DNA of 36,675 nucleotides from Candidatus Cloacimonadota bacterium. Lineage in GTDB: Bacteria; Cloacimonadota; Cloacimonadia; Cloacimonadales; TCS61. The notes beneath the pieces are model-generated. The model was not told where the DNA came from. It saw only the letters and a list, made by a program, of their open reading frames with translations, and searched no databases. Each line of letters starts with the position of its first letter. Position 1 is the stretch's first letter. The stretch is taken from contig JAIPGP010000032.1 in NCBI GenBank assembly GCA_021735645.1, forward strand, positions 1-36,675, in the 5' to 3' direction. A program made the translations under genes and the position numbers. This document shows positions 1 through 10,047 of the stretch, piece after piece.

Positions 1-554
1 TTCTGAACACCAGATTGAAATCTGGTGTTAATGAGATTGGGAGACACAAGTTATTCAGAGTTCTTGTGCTGAGTTAGTTGTCTAACAAGTAATCAGTTAG
101 CTAACTTATGACTTATATAAAACAGGGGGATGCCTGATTTGGATGGTCTTACACCTTATGGGTAGTTTCCTGTTAATACAGTAATAAATCTACTTAGTGG
201 ATGGGAGGGATTGGATTCATATTCCAGAAAAACAATAAAATAAATTAAGAACTAATGTTACAGTTAAAGGTCATAACAAGTCAAATGTTACTGGGAAGCC
301 ACAGGGAACCCACAGGGAGTATGGTAGGTATAGTAAGAAACATTTGAACAAGGTATAATAGATATATTTACAGATATTTATGGAGTTAATCGCAGAAATA
401 TGGTAATAATGGTGATTTAAATGCAGTTACGGAATTAAAAAAGATTTAATTGAAGACTAACGCATGATATGAAAGAGATGCTCTGGAGTAAATACATTAT
501 TAGCGGCAGGAAGATGAAGGGATCAATGTAAAAAGGTGACATAGGCTTTTACAC
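1..554. other. Non-coding intergenic stretch
   Basis: No reading frame here has a plausible start, ribosome binding site and protein-like composition. The stretch holds a perfect hairpin at 6-29, a copy of the interspersed motif ACAGGGGGATGCC at 122-134 (also at 19750-19762 and, in part, at the ends of the foldback elements), and a weak terminator-like hairpin at its right edge. TATGACTTA followed by GGGGGATGCC at about 108-134 echoes the right end of foldback copy A, so a degraded element may lie here. Otherwise I see nothing. Confidence 0.6.
6..29. repeat. Perfect 10-bp hairpin
   Basis: AACACCAGAT (6-15) pairs perfectly with ATCTGGTGTT (20-29) around a TGAA loop. No T-run follows on either side, so it does not look like a rho-independent terminator. 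The following bases GTTAATGAGATTGG recur at about 22496-22510, which suggests both belong to a dispersed repeat rather than to a gene. Confidence 0.6.
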
Positions 555-556
555 CT
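534..556 (-). terminator. Weak terminator-like hairpin
   Basis: Read on the minus strand, AGGTG and CACCT form a 5-bp stem around a loop of about 13 bases, followed by TTTTT. It overlaps the stop codon of the beta-helix gene and would end the three-gene minus-strand operon. The stem is short, so this is tentative. Confidence 0.3.
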
Positions 557-3440
557 ATTTGAGTAAAATAGTTTTTCGGATAATGGAATATGAACCCTGG
601 GAGAGTTTAATGAAATATAACCCGCTGCAGAGGTTTTCGGCATTCCAGGTGATGCTGTATTTACCGGGTTCTTTAAGCTCATCGAGTAGTTCAGTTACTT
701 TTTGACCTTTGATGTTATATATATTGAGTTTAACATTTCCGGGTTCTGTTAGCATGAAATTAATAGTGGTTTCCGGGTTAAAGGGATTAGGGAACAAATT
801 ACAGGACAAAGGTGGGGTAGAGATATTGTGATTGTCATCATCAACAATATGATGAAAATAGAAAGCGCCGATATCAGAGATAGTATCATCGGGGTCAAAA
901 TATTGAGGGTCAGGGTTTCCGGCATCGATACAGGGAGAAATCTCTGTCAGGTTAAAATCACGTAACTGTGGATCAACAAATTCCGGGGACATAAAAAGAT
1001 TATAATTAAGGTCACAGGGATCATTGTTTGCATTAGAATAGTCGGTGACAGCAAACCAGTTCGGTGCCCCTCCGCCAAAATCGATATAGTTATTATAGAA
1101 GAGGTTATGATCAAGATCAGATGTACCAGGATCAGAATATAATCCATATTCGTTTCCAAAAAAGATATTATTTTTCAGGGGATAATCAGTGGAATTTAAA
1201 GATCGAATACCATATTGAAGATTGCAGAATGTGTTGTTATATATAGGAGAGTTTCCACATTCACCAAAGATCCAAATCCCATAGATTCCTGTTCCGCAGA
1301 ACAAATTGTGATGTATTTGCGTAAAACAGTCATGTAATACAATGCCGTAGGGATTCTCAAAGAACTGATTATATGATATTTCTGCATATCCGCCAGAAAA
1401 TTTTATTGCTCTGTCTTCAGCTTCAGTAAAGGTATTGCCAGTTATCAGGGGAGGAATACTTGAATAGATCATAATATCGGTATCATTTTTATAGAAGGTG
1501 TTATTGCTGATAGTGCCGGAAGAGCTTTCATGAATCTTGATACCATATTCATAGTTACTGGTAAAAAAGCAATTTTCGATGATAGGATCAGCTTCCACAA
1601 GCTCAATGCCATAGTAATTATCAGAAATACGAGAACTTGAAAGACGCAAAGGTGTATATTGAATAAACACGCCCACTTCAGCGTATTCCACAATCACATG
1701 TGAGATAATACTGTTTTCTGCCTGAGAGGTTATAAAAGATATGGAAGCCCAGTCACCTTCAAAGGGATGCCTGTTGCCTGAGGTGAATCTTATGCTGTCT
1801 GTTTCTGTACCTACTGCGAGCAAAGAGCCTGACACGGTTAAAGTATATAGACCCATAAACCTGATGAGAGTGCCAGCTTCAATTGAGAGAGTAGTATTTT
1901 GAACAATAGAAGAATTACCGGTGATACAATAGCAAAAATCAGAAGACCAATCACCCTGGAGGTTTCCGCTGACTTCAATTTCGGGCATGACCATGATGTA
2001 GTTTTCTTCTTCGCAGGAATCAGTTCCTCCTGGACCAGTTAAGGTGAGGGTGACATCATATTCTCCGGTTTCAATATATTCATGAACGGGATTCTCTTCA
2101 GTGCTGGTGGAGTCATCACCAAAATCCCATAAGAATACATCGATATCACCGGAGGATTCTGATTGAAATGATACAGTAAGTGGCGGTGCTCCGAAATAAA
2201 CATTCGAAGTGAAAGCAGCAACAGGTATCTGAAAAGATTGAGGAAAATAATATGCACCCATATCAGCAATAGTTCCGTCGGGATCATTATATTCAGGAGC
2301 CGGATTTCCGGCATCAATAGCAGGAGAATATTGCTGCAAAGTAAAATAATCAAGACCAGGATCATCAAACTGGGGATCAACGAAAATATCATAATAGGGA
2401 TCACAGGGAGTGCCATTATTATTATACATGCAGATGTTACCCAGATCCGGGATTTCATCTTCATCAAAATAATAAGTATTTGACCAGAAGAGATTATGGC
2501 TGAAAACATATGATTCTGGTAGTTCCAGATGCAGAGCTACGTAGTTATCATAAAAGATATTATTTATAATCTCGATATTCTCAATATCTTCGTCAATATT
2601 TAATCCATATTTGCACTCAACAATAGTATTATTAACAATTTCAGGATGATAATTTTCACCGGCAATAATACCATTAGTGTTATTCATAATGAGATTATCA
2701 GTAATTTGACCACTCAGATTTCGGCAGTGGATACCTGCCCATGCTCCTTGAAGCACGTTATTCCTGATCAAACAATCTCCATGAGAACATGCTATTCCCT
2801 CATTCCCATAATTTAAGATCAAGTTGTCTTCTATAATGCAACTGTCTATAATTTGAAAGAAAATTCCGTCATATAACATATTAGTAAACACATTACGTCT
2901 TACATGTATGCAGGCAGAGGCATCATAAGAGTGTACTCCCCAGAGAAGGTCATGAAAATTGTTATTTTGGATCAACGGTGCGGCGAATTGTGTGGTGATA
3001 CCAGTATGTGAATTTCTAAATGTGTTATCTGCTATGAGAATATTGGCATTATTCCAGCAGGATATGGGAGTAAAGCCATATTCAAATATACAGTGAGACA
3101 TAATACTGCCTGATGATTGTGACCCATGGAATTGCACGCTTTCCCATTCATCTTCATCGGGATTAGTGAGATCATAGGTGAAAAGAATCGAGTCTGCTAT
3201 AGTTCCTTGTGCCAGAAGAATTCCAGATACTTCGATTATATAACGATCCATAAACATTACAGTGGTAGCCCGCTCAATAATGAGAGTGTCTCCGTCATTA
3301 ACGTGAACATCTTCAATTACCAGATAGGTATTTGCGTTTTCCCAGACACCGCTCTGATCTCCGCTTACTTCAATGATCTCTGCCATTGCAAGGCAAGAAA
3401 ATATAATAATTATCAATAAAAGAATAGTATTTTTGAACAT
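555..3440 (-). CDS. Secreted beta-helix/PKD protein with C-terminal sorting domain
   Basis: 961 aa; start ATG is preceded by GAGGAGG. Residues 1-20 form a signal peptide ending AMA. Two halves begin alike (EVSGDQSGVW near residue 24 and EVSGNLQGDW near 490), and each continues into asparagine-rich repeats of right-handed parallel beta-helix type (NosD/pectate-lyase-like ladders), so the gene arose by internal duplication. A PKD domain (about 405-485, with WDFGDDS) separates them. Each half closes with a DAGNP...DPD.TI.D.GA motif. The last 80 residues form a T9SS-like sorting module with FPNPFNPETTINF, YNIKGQKV and final TILLK. It is probably an extracellular or surface carbohydrate-binding or adhesive protein. 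No catalytic residues are evident. Last gene of a three-gene operon, 35 bp after its neighbour. Confidence 0.85.
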   Translation of the reverse strand: MFKNTILLLIIIIFSCLAMAEIIEVSGDQSGVWENANTYLVIEDVHVNDGDTLIIERATTVMFMDRYIIEVSGILLAQGTIADSILFTYDLTNPDEDEWESVQFHGSQSSGSIMSHCIFEYGFTPISCWNNANILIADNTFRNSHTGITTQFAAPLIQNNNFHDLLWGVHSYDASACIHVRRNVFTNMLYDGIFFQIIDSCIIEDNLILNYGNEGIACSHGDCLIRNNVLQGAWAGIHCRNLSGQITDNLIMNNTNGIIAGENYHPEIVNNTIVECKYGLNIDEDIENIEIINNIFYDNYVALHLELPESYVFSHNLFWSNTYYFDEDEIPDLGNICMYNNNGTPCDPYYDIFVDPQFDDPGLDYFTLQQYSPAIDAGNPAPEYNDPDGTIADMGAYYFPQSFQIPVAAFTSNVYFGAPPLTVSFQSESSGDIDVFLWDFGDDSTSTEENPVHEYIETGEYDVTLTLTGPGGTDSCEEENYIMVMPEIEVSGNLQGDWSSDFCYCITGNSSIVQNTTLSIEAGTLIRFMGLYTLTVSGSLLAVGTETDSIRFTSGNRHPFEGDWASISFITSQAENSIISHVIVEYAEVGVFIQYTPLRLSSSRISDNYYGIELVEADPIIENCFFTSNYEYGIKIHESSSGTISNNTFYKNDTDIMIYSSIPPLITGNTFTEAEDRAIKFSGGYAEISYNQFFENPYGIVLHDCFTQIHHNLFCGTGIYGIWIFGECGNSPIYNNTFCNLQYGIRSLNSTDYPLKNNIFFGNEYGLYSDPGTSDLDHNLFYNNYIDFGGGAPNWFAVTDYSNANNDPCDLNYNLFMSPEFVDPQLRDFNLTEISPCIDAGNPDPQYFDPDDTISDIGAFYFHHIVDDDNHNISTPPLSCNLFPNPFNPETTINFMLTEPGNVKLNIYNIKGQKVTELLDELKEPGKYSITWNAENLCSGLYFIKLSQGSYSIIRKTILLK

Positions 3441-3475
3441 ATTATAACCTCCTCATATAAAAAAAATATTTCAAC

Positions 3476-5839
3476 TTACTTCAATAAGATCACTTTCCCG
3501 GATTCTGATGTATTATCTGCTATAATCTGAAAGAAGTAAACTCCTGAAGACACAGGCAGGTTCTCGGTATTTAGTCCCTGCCAGAGGAAGGAGTGATAGC
3601 CGGGACGGGCATTGGTGATATAATCCTGCCAGACTTTTTGCCCTTTGATGTTATAGATATACAAATTGATAATGGGGATGTTTTCGGTAAGATTGAAGCA
3701 GATGGAGGTTTGGGGATTAAAGGGATTGGGAGCGGCTTTTAAATCAGTAATTAAAGCATAAACAGTGATAACCGGGTCAGTTTGAGAGACTGGGGGTAAC
3801 AGATCAGTAAGGTAGGGGAAGCCGCTATTTATCTCAGGGTCTATTGACCAGTAATCTTCTATACCGATAATGCTTTCATCCTCAAAGTCCCAGCCGATAT
3901 CTGTGTAGAGAGTGATATCCTGCATCATGAGGCTATCAGCAGCATAAAGATTTAATGCATTACCTGTATTATAGCCAAAGTAATTATTGATCCCAGAATA
4001 TTCGTTATCCCAGATGCAGGAACTAATATCAGAACTGGCATTATAACCAATCAAACCTCCGGTATTTGTTGAATTGTTCATTAGTGCTCTAATATAACAG
4101 AAAGCAACATCAGAATAGATAGTTCTTCCAACTAAACCGCCTGTAGATGTTTCTCCAGTAATGCTTCCCAGGGCATAGCAATTTTCAATAAGACTTTCTG
4201 TGTAAAGACTGGATAATTCTCCTACCAGTCCACCTGTATTGGTATTCCCGTAAACAACCGCCTGAACAAAGCATTCATGAACATCCGCATCACTTCCAAA
4301 TCCTATAATGCCACCTGTATCTTCCATGGCATTTATATCACCCTCGGCATAGGAGAGCTCAATCGATGAACTGACACATCTTCCGGCAATACCTCCAGCC
4401 ATTGTATTTCCGGAAACTTCACCTGAGAAGCTGCAATAAGAAATTTGAGAATCTTCAGCCCAGCCGATTATTCCTCCAGTATTCATATAACCTTCGATAA
4501 AACCATCAATTGAGCAGTTAGAGATATTTGCATTGCTGCTTTTACCAACCAGACCACCGGCATCCCAGAATCCCGAAACGTAGATGTCATTTAGATGAAG
4601 AGCACAAATATTGCTGAATTCTGCATAGCCGAACAGACCAATTTGATCAATCTGTGGAGTATCAACATGTAAGCCGGAAACAGAGTGTTCATTACCATCA
4701 AAATTACCATTAAAGAAAGGAATATAGAAATCTGGCATCTCAGAAAGATCAAGGTCTGCGGTGAGAATAAAATTATATTGACCTCCCCCAAAAGGCAATA
4801 AGCAAGTTAGATCATATTCATTTTCTATAGCGTATATATCCTCGGAATACAGGTTCAAATGATCATCAATATCCAGATTCATATTATTTGCCAGCCATTC
4901 ATTATAGAGTTCATCAGTCAAAGCAAAACGGGTAACAGTGTGCTCGTCATTGAAGGTGGATGTTTGATAATTATAATAGGAATTGATTATTTCAGAATTC
5001 CAGATATTGACTACTAAACCGGAATAATCACTATCGGCTTCAATAGAGAATTCAGCTGTACAGTCATATATTTCGCTACCAGAAAGATAATATGCTATGC
5101 CGCCTGCAGTTTCATAAACTGAGATATGTGAATTTGCCACGCAATCATAAAGTACGGCACCGCTTGCCATTCCGGCAATTCCGCCTGCTGAATCCACGCC
5201 TGATATATCTACATTTGTAGTGGAACTAAATAATATACTATTAAAGCGACCCGCTATTCCTCCCATATAGTGCCAGCCATCCAAATCACCGCTTGCGGAG
5301 CAATCTTCCACAAAGCTGCCATAGCATGAGCCAAACATTATTCCCACATAATTATGACCTAAAACATGACCCTCAATATTCACATTAGAAATATCAGAGT
5401 ATTTGCACCTGCCTGCTAAGCCACCTGTATAGTCATTACCTCGTACATAGAGATTCGTGATATTGAGATTACAGATCGTGGCAGAATCAATTTTTGCAAA
5501 GACTCCAATATATTCATTTGGAAACTGACTGATGTATAAACTATCTATAGTATGTCCCTGACCGTCATAATTAGCTTTAAAACCATCTCCTATAGCACCG
5601 ATAGGTGGGAATCCGATTCCTTCGTTCCATGAACTGGTTTCGCTGGCATTGATATCATATACCTGAATATAATAAATATCTGGCAGCCAGAAATCTTCAT
5701 AGGTACTAACCCATAGCAGGTTTTCTATGCAACTGATCAGGTAAGGATTTTCTTGAGTGCCGTCGCCAAGCGGAGGGACGGGGTCAGAGAATAAAAAGCT
5801 GATATAAATAAATACAATAAACAAAAAAAGCTTTTTCAT
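3476..5839 (-). CDS. Secreted GLUG-repeat protein with C-terminal sorting domain
   Basis: 787 aa from the ATG at 5839, which has GAGGAT upstream; the TTG five codons earlier lacks a ribosome binding site. A short signal peptide (MKKLFLFIVFIYISFLFS) is followed by two sets of GLUG-type repeats (GG(I/L)(A/V/I)G, recurring about every 25-30 residues). These are split near residue 300 by a linker containing NEWLANN. GLUG motifs occur in bacterial surface adhesins and peptidase-associated proteins. The C-terminus carries NPFNPQTSICF, YIYNIKGQKVW and the end VILLK, the sorting module shared by four other proteins in the window. Middle gene of the operon (38 bp after the 933-aa gene, 35 bp before the beta-helix gene). 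Likely a surface or extracellular structural or adhesive protein; substrate unknown. Confidence 0.85.
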   Translation of the reverse strand: MKKLFLFIVFIYISFLFSDPVPPLGDGTQENPYLISCIENLLWVSTYEDFWLPDIYYIQVYDINASETSSWNEGIGFPPIGAIGDGFKANYDGQGHTIDSLYISQFPNEYIGVFAKIDSATICNLNITNLYVRGNDYTGGLAGRCKYSDISNVNIEGHVLGHNYVGIMFGSCYGSFVEDCSASGDLDGWHYMGGIAGRFNSILFSSTTNVDISGVDSAGGIAGMASGAVLYDCVANSHISVYETAGGIAYYLSGSEIYDCTAEFSIEADSDYSGLVVNIWNSEIINSYYNYQTSTFNDEHTVTRFALTDELYNEWLANNMNLDIDDHLNLYSEDIYAIENEYDLTCLLPFGGGQYNFILTADLDLSEMPDFYIPFFNGNFDGNEHSVSGLHVDTPQIDQIGLFGYAEFSNICALHLNDIYVSGFWDAGGLVGKSSNANISNCSIDGFIEGYMNTGGIIGWAEDSQISYCSFSGEVSGNTMAGGIAGRCVSSSIELSYAEGDINAMEDTGGIIGFGSDADVHECFVQAVVYGNTNTGGLVGELSSLYTESLIENCYALGSITGETSTGGLVGRTIYSDVAFCYIRALMNNSTNTGGLIGYNASSDISSCIWDNEYSGINNYFGYNTGNALNLYAADSLMMQDITLYTDIGWDFEDESIIGIEDYWSIDPEINSGFPYLTDLLPPVSQTDPVITVYALITDLKAAPNPFNPQTSICFNLTENIPIINLYIYNIKGQKVWQDYITNARPGYHSFLWQGLNTENLPVSSGVYFFQIIADNTSESGKVILLK

Positions 5840-5877
5840 GTGTTCTATCCTCAATATTAACTAAAAATAAAATCTGG

Positions 5878-8679
5878 TTATTTTAAAAGCAGGGCTTTTC
5901 TGCTGATACTTTCCTCTCCATTTTGTAAACGGATCAAATATACACCACTACTGCACTGTCTCCCTGAAGTTTCTTTCCCTTCCCAGATCACACTTTTGTG
6001 AGTTTCACTAATTGATTGTGACCAAACTTTCTGACCTTTGATATTGTATATGGATATAGTACTTTCGCAATCAGTATTTGCCAGACTCCAGGATATCTTA
6101 AGTTCCGGATTAAAGGGATTAGGCATGAGGCTCAAGCTGCTGTGAGTATGATTAATAACCTCTTCATCATTATCAACTTCAGGTACAGACCAGCCCTGCA
6201 ATATCACGTCTTTCACTTTATTTATGGAGTTGCTAAAATTATTGATCAATGATTGCCAGATCATGTAGATATCATTATCATAAACATCTGCGACCACAGC
6301 AGTATTATGACTGAATTCCTGATAGCAGAGAACAGGATTTTCCTGTCCTGTATTCTGCAGATTTCCTGTCAGATCATAATAACCCAGCATAAGATCATTA
6401 GACTGTCCTTCTTCTTCAGTCATTAATACAGCCATCCCATCTTCAATTGCTTTCACCTGGCAAATTTCACAATTTTCTGAACCTGGAAGATTTATTCCAT
6501 CTACCAGAAGTGTTCCTGCCTGGTCAAATCTCCAGAATTTAGCTTCTTCTCCACTTGTTGTGTTATAAGTAATTACTCCGTAACTGTCTTCAAACTCCAC
6601 TATTCCGTATATTGTATCATCTTCATCAATAAATAAACTAACTCCTTCGCCCCAAACCAGTTCTCCTGTTTCGCTGATCAGGTGACAACCCAGATCAGCT
6701 CCCGTAGGATAGGCATGAGCAAATAGAACAAGTAATCCTTCATCAACTAAGACAAAATTCTCTTTCACATCACGTGTGAGCATCCCACCTGCATAAACTT
6801 CCCACAACACATCTTCTTCTCCCAGATAATCTACCACATAATGATGATTTCCAGTTGAAGCAGCAATCAAATATGGTCCACTGACAATTTGTCCGCAAAA
6901 GGGCGATGAGTTTAGGGTAAATAATAATCCTCCATTGGGAAAAACCGGTTCACCATCTACTATCCTTTGAGTACCCATTTGGTTGCCCACTGTATGCCAG
7001 TAATAGGTAACTACACCATCCCGTACATCGCCTGCCAACAGAGTTGTAGTAAATTCAGGAGGAAAAAGTACTCCGGGTTCTTCCCATAAATATTCTCCTG
7101 TTGCCAGATCAACGAGTTGAAGATAGCGTTCATCGGAATAGTCATTAATATAAAAAAGTGCGAGATTATCGTCTCTACTCAATAAACAGGTATAATTGGG
7201 GAAAAGTATCTGGACAGGCTCTTCACCCAGCAGTTCACCATTTCTATCAAGCCTCTGCAATAAAATCCGCTCATGACCAAAGCTGCTTCCTGGGATTCCA
7301 GGATATTCCACCAGTATGGATTCTATTTCTTCATTTACGTAAATCTCCAAAGGTCTCATCCTCCATTCCATACCAGTTCCTATCATCACGCTTTCTGCTC
7401 CAGTCAATATTGTCCCCTCATCAGAAACTGTATAAAAGGACATGTCCTGAATCATGCTGATGGATTTCTGCTTCTGTATCCAGATGATTTCTCCATTATC
7501 TCCAGCAATGCAATTCAGATAATATGAATCAATTAGAACTTCCTCGTTGATCCATCCTTCTATGGGTGAAATTAAGTTACCCTCATGATCAAACTCCATT
7601 AATTTGTATTCATATCTTTCCATATCATTAGTTTGTCGCTCTACAAATCTGAAATCTTCATTTTCATCTATCCAGGCTCCATATATACCATAGTCATAAT
7701 AGTTTTGATATTCCCAAACTAAATTATGATCATAATCATATTGATAAATATTGAAGACCCAAAACATATCTTCGAGTATATAATAAGAATTAACACCTGC
7801 TATTAAAGATTTACTCCATGCATAAGAATCATTATCATATTCCCATTCAATTTCGCCTGTTTGATCTATATAGTAAGTCATATTATCCACGTTCACAAGG
7901 TACATTCCAACAGGTGTAATCTGCAGTAATAATTTAATATATTGCACAGAGGGTGTTTCCTCAATCAATAGTATTCCTTCGGGGAAGACCTCATTACCTG
8001 ACTGGTCATATCTCTGAAGAAAAATATTAGATACTTCATCCAGATAAAGCGTTACAAGGTTACCTTCATTATCTATCTGCCAGGAATTATCGTCAAGACT
8101 TCCCGGTGAGATACCATCTTCCCAGCCCTCAATAATATTGCTGTCTTCATCATAATAATAGAATGTAGAAAAAGGTTGGTCTTCATCACCATACTGGTAA
8201 CATAGATAAAAATCATTATTTAAACCAGTCTTTAGCGAAACCTCTAAACAGGAATTTTCAGCTTCTTCTAATTCACGCTGCCAAACAATTTCACCACTGC
8301 TGCTCACCTTCATCAGCCAGATCGTATTTATATCCCCTTTATAGTAATAAGCCAGAATAATATTATTTTCACTATCCGATATTGCTGAACTCAAATAAGG
8401 GGCAATATCTCCGCTGGTTAACTGCACCGGATTTTGCCATACTGCTTCTCCTGATATGGTAAATTTCTGTCCATAAATCTGTGCCGCTCCCATTTCGCTT
8501 TCCAGCCATAGAACCACAAACCCACCTTCAACTGCCACTGAGAAGAGATCAATGTAATAATTATCCGCATGGATCATCTTCTCCTGACCAACCCAAACTC
8601 CTGGTTCATCCCAGATAAACTGCCCCCAGCAAAGAATTCCAGTCAATAATAGTAAAAATGTAATAATTACCTTTTTCAT
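5878..8679 (-). CDS. Secreted propeller-like protein with C-terminal sorting domain
   Basis: 933 aa; ATG preceded by GGAGGAGC. Signal peptide about 1-19 (ending CWG). The body is made of recurring units of the type D..GN.(I/L)...Y....G(E/Q)..W, for example SSSGEIVWQRE and QTGEIEWEYD. These resemble the blades of beta-propeller proteins often annotated as hypothetical or T9SS-sorted proteins. No peptidase or glycosidase motif is visible. The C-terminus has MPNPFNPELKISW, SIYNIKGQKVW, an SSGVYLIRLQ strand and the final ALLLK. It is the first gene of the three-gene minus-strand operon, and transcription probably starts in the 8680-9031 gap. The three products probably share one secretion route to the surface. 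Confidence 0.8.
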   Translation of the reverse strand: MKKVIITFLLLLTGILCWGQFIWDEPGVWVGQEKMIHADNYYIDLFSVAVEGGFVVLWLESEMGAAQIYGQKFTISGEAVWQNPVQLTSGDIAPYLSSAISDSENNIILAYYYKGDINTIWLMKVSSSGEIVWQRELEEAENSCLEVSLKTGLNNDFYLCYQYGDEDQPFSTFYYYDEDSNIIEGWEDGISPGSLDDNSWQIDNEGNLVTLYLDEVSNIFLQRYDQSGNEVFPEGILLIEETPSVQYIKLLLQITPVGMYLVNVDNMTYYIDQTGEIEWEYDNDSYAWSKSLIAGVNSYYILEDMFWVFNIYQYDYDHNLVWEYQNYYDYGIYGAWIDENEDFRFVERQTNDMERYEYKLMEFDHEGNLISPIEGWINEEVLIDSYYLNCIAGDNGEIIWIQKQKSISMIQDMSFYTVSDEGTILTGAESVMIGTGMEWRMRPLEIYVNEEIESILVEYPGIPGSSFGHERILLQRLDRNGELLGEEPVQILFPNYTCLLSRDDNLALFYINDYSDERYLQLVDLATGEYLWEEPGVLFPPEFTTTLLAGDVRDGVVTYYWHTVGNQMGTQRIVDGEPVFPNGGLLFTLNSSPFCGQIVSGPYLIAASTGNHHYVVDYLGEEDVLWEVYAGGMLTRDVKENFVLVDEGLLVLFAHAYPTGADLGCHLISETGELVWGEGVSLFIDEDDTIYGIVEFEDSYGVITYNTTSGEEAKFWRFDQAGTLLVDGINLPGSENCEICQVKAIEDGMAVLMTEEEGQSNDLMLGYYDLTGNLQNTGQENPVLCYQEFSHNTAVVADVYDNDIYMIWQSLINNFSNSINKVKDVILQGWSVPEVDNDEEVINHTHSSLSLMPNPFNPELKISWSLANTDCESTISIYNIKGQKVWSQSISETHKSVIWEGKETSGRQCSSGVYLIRLQNGEESISRKALLLK

Positions 8680-9031
8680 GAAGCTCCTCCGATATTATTC
8701 TTGTATTGATAATACAATTCAATGTTTGCCATAGTAACGATTACATGTCAAGAAGAAATTGTTATTGTTCCAAAAATAAAATTGATACTTATTGCTGTAT
8801 TGCCAAAACATGGAACTCATTATCTGATAACCCCAAATTGCCGGGAAGACGAAAAAATAATCCCGGTTACGGTAATATCGACGGGTTATTCTACTTAAGT
8901 TTTGTTAACCCGGTGAACATCGTGAACAGTGTTAACCAGGCAATGGCAATAAATACTTTTTCTTTCACCTTGACGGGAAATACCGACTTGTATTCTTAGT
9001 AACAGTGAATTTGTTCTTTAGATTCGTATAT
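8680..9031. other. Divergent intergenic region between operon and tmRNA
   Basis: This must hold the promoters for the minus-strand secreted-protein operon and for tmRNA. Weak candidate boxes for tmRNA are TTGACG (8970-8975) and TATTCT (8991-8996), with a 15-base spacer. An imperfect dyad bounded by GTTAAC lies near 8904-8937, and CCGGGA...TCCCGG can pair near 8841-8868. A 97-codon frame covers much of the gap but has no ribosome binding site and an odd composition, so I do not call a gene. Confidence 0.4.
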
Positions 9032-9419
<388 letters not shown>

Positions 9420-9501
9420 GTCACGACGAAGTAGCGAAGCACGAAACCGGACTGATACCTGCGATGAACTATTTGCTCTAAGCTACGCTCTGGTTGGAAA
9501 A

Positions 9502-9768
9502 ATGCACAGATTGTCGCGTAATACTCCTTCTGAGATAGCCAAAAACAGGTTCGATTGGCAGGATAACAGGCTTTATACATCTGATATCCAGGACTATCTC
9601 CCTGATTTTGTTAAAGATAAAATATCTGGCATCTCATTTAAGATCATTAAGCTGGCGCTAAAGTTGATGCGGGATAATTCAACCTATGGTTTAATTCATT
9701 TTGATTTACATTATGATAATTTCACCATTCTGGAAAAAGAACTGTGTTTATATGATTTTGATAATTGA
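9502..9768 (+). pseudogene. Truncated aminoglycoside-phosphotransferase-fold kinase
   Basis: The frame from about 9502 encodes 88 residues. The last 30 contain GLIHFDLHYDN followed by LCLYDFDN. This is the HxDxxxxN catalytic loop (Brenner motif) and the DFD metal-binding motif of the APH/choline-kinase/homoserine-kinase fold, in the correct order and spacing. The family normally has about 250-330 residues with an N-lobe before this and about 60-100 residues after it. Here the N-lobe is missing, and the frame stops exactly where foldback copy A begins (TGACCAGTTAAG). No ribosome binding site precedes the start. I infer a dead fragment left by insertion or rearrangement beside the tmRNA. Confidence 0.6.
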
Positions 9769-9976
9769 CCAGTTAAGTAGGACTTGCACCGCTGGCGGTA
9801 CTCCGAAAGTGGGGCGAGAACTACGACCAATCAACTAATCTATTCCAAATTTCAATCTGAGAGATATACCATGCTGGAATCTGCTGATAATGGTCGTCAT
9901 CTGCGCCCCTGAAAATACCCAGCGGTGCACGTATGACTTAGCTGCAGAAATTGTTTTAATTTCGGGGGGATGCCAG
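9765..9976 (+). repeat. Foldback element copy A (short form)
   Basis: 212 bp from TTGACCAGTTAAGTAG to CGGGGGGATGCCAG. It matches the reverse complement of 19431-19715 in blocks: ACTTGCACCGCT, GGGGCGAGAACTACGA, ATTTCAATCTGAGA, TGGTCGTCATCTGCGCCCC, TGAAAATACCCAGCGGTGCA and TATGACTTAG. Its own arms pair through TGCACCGCTGG and CCAGCGGTGCA. Compared with copy B it lacks about 34 bases in one arm and 38 in the other, at equivalent positions, so it can still fold. It has no coding capacity and interrupts the phosphotransferase fragment. Confidence 0.85.
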
Positions 9977-10047
9977 GAAGAAATAATAAAATCTATTGAC
10001 CTTTCCATGCTGAATCTATTTATCTACCTAATAGAAAAGGTAAAATT

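Noticed and set aside
2039-2509. 156-codon minus-strand frame inside the beta-helix gene
   Set aside because: It is a hydrophobic Met/Ile-rich shadow in another frame of a gene with clear domains and a ribosome binding site.
8904-8937. Operator-like dyad bounded by GTTAAC
   Set aside because: Only about 11 of 15 positions pair and no regulator gene is adjacent; not enough to call a site.
8706-8999. 97-codon plus-strand frame upstream of tmRNA
   Set aside because: No ribosome binding site, erratic composition and no recognisable motif; better explained as a promoter-bearing intergenic region.
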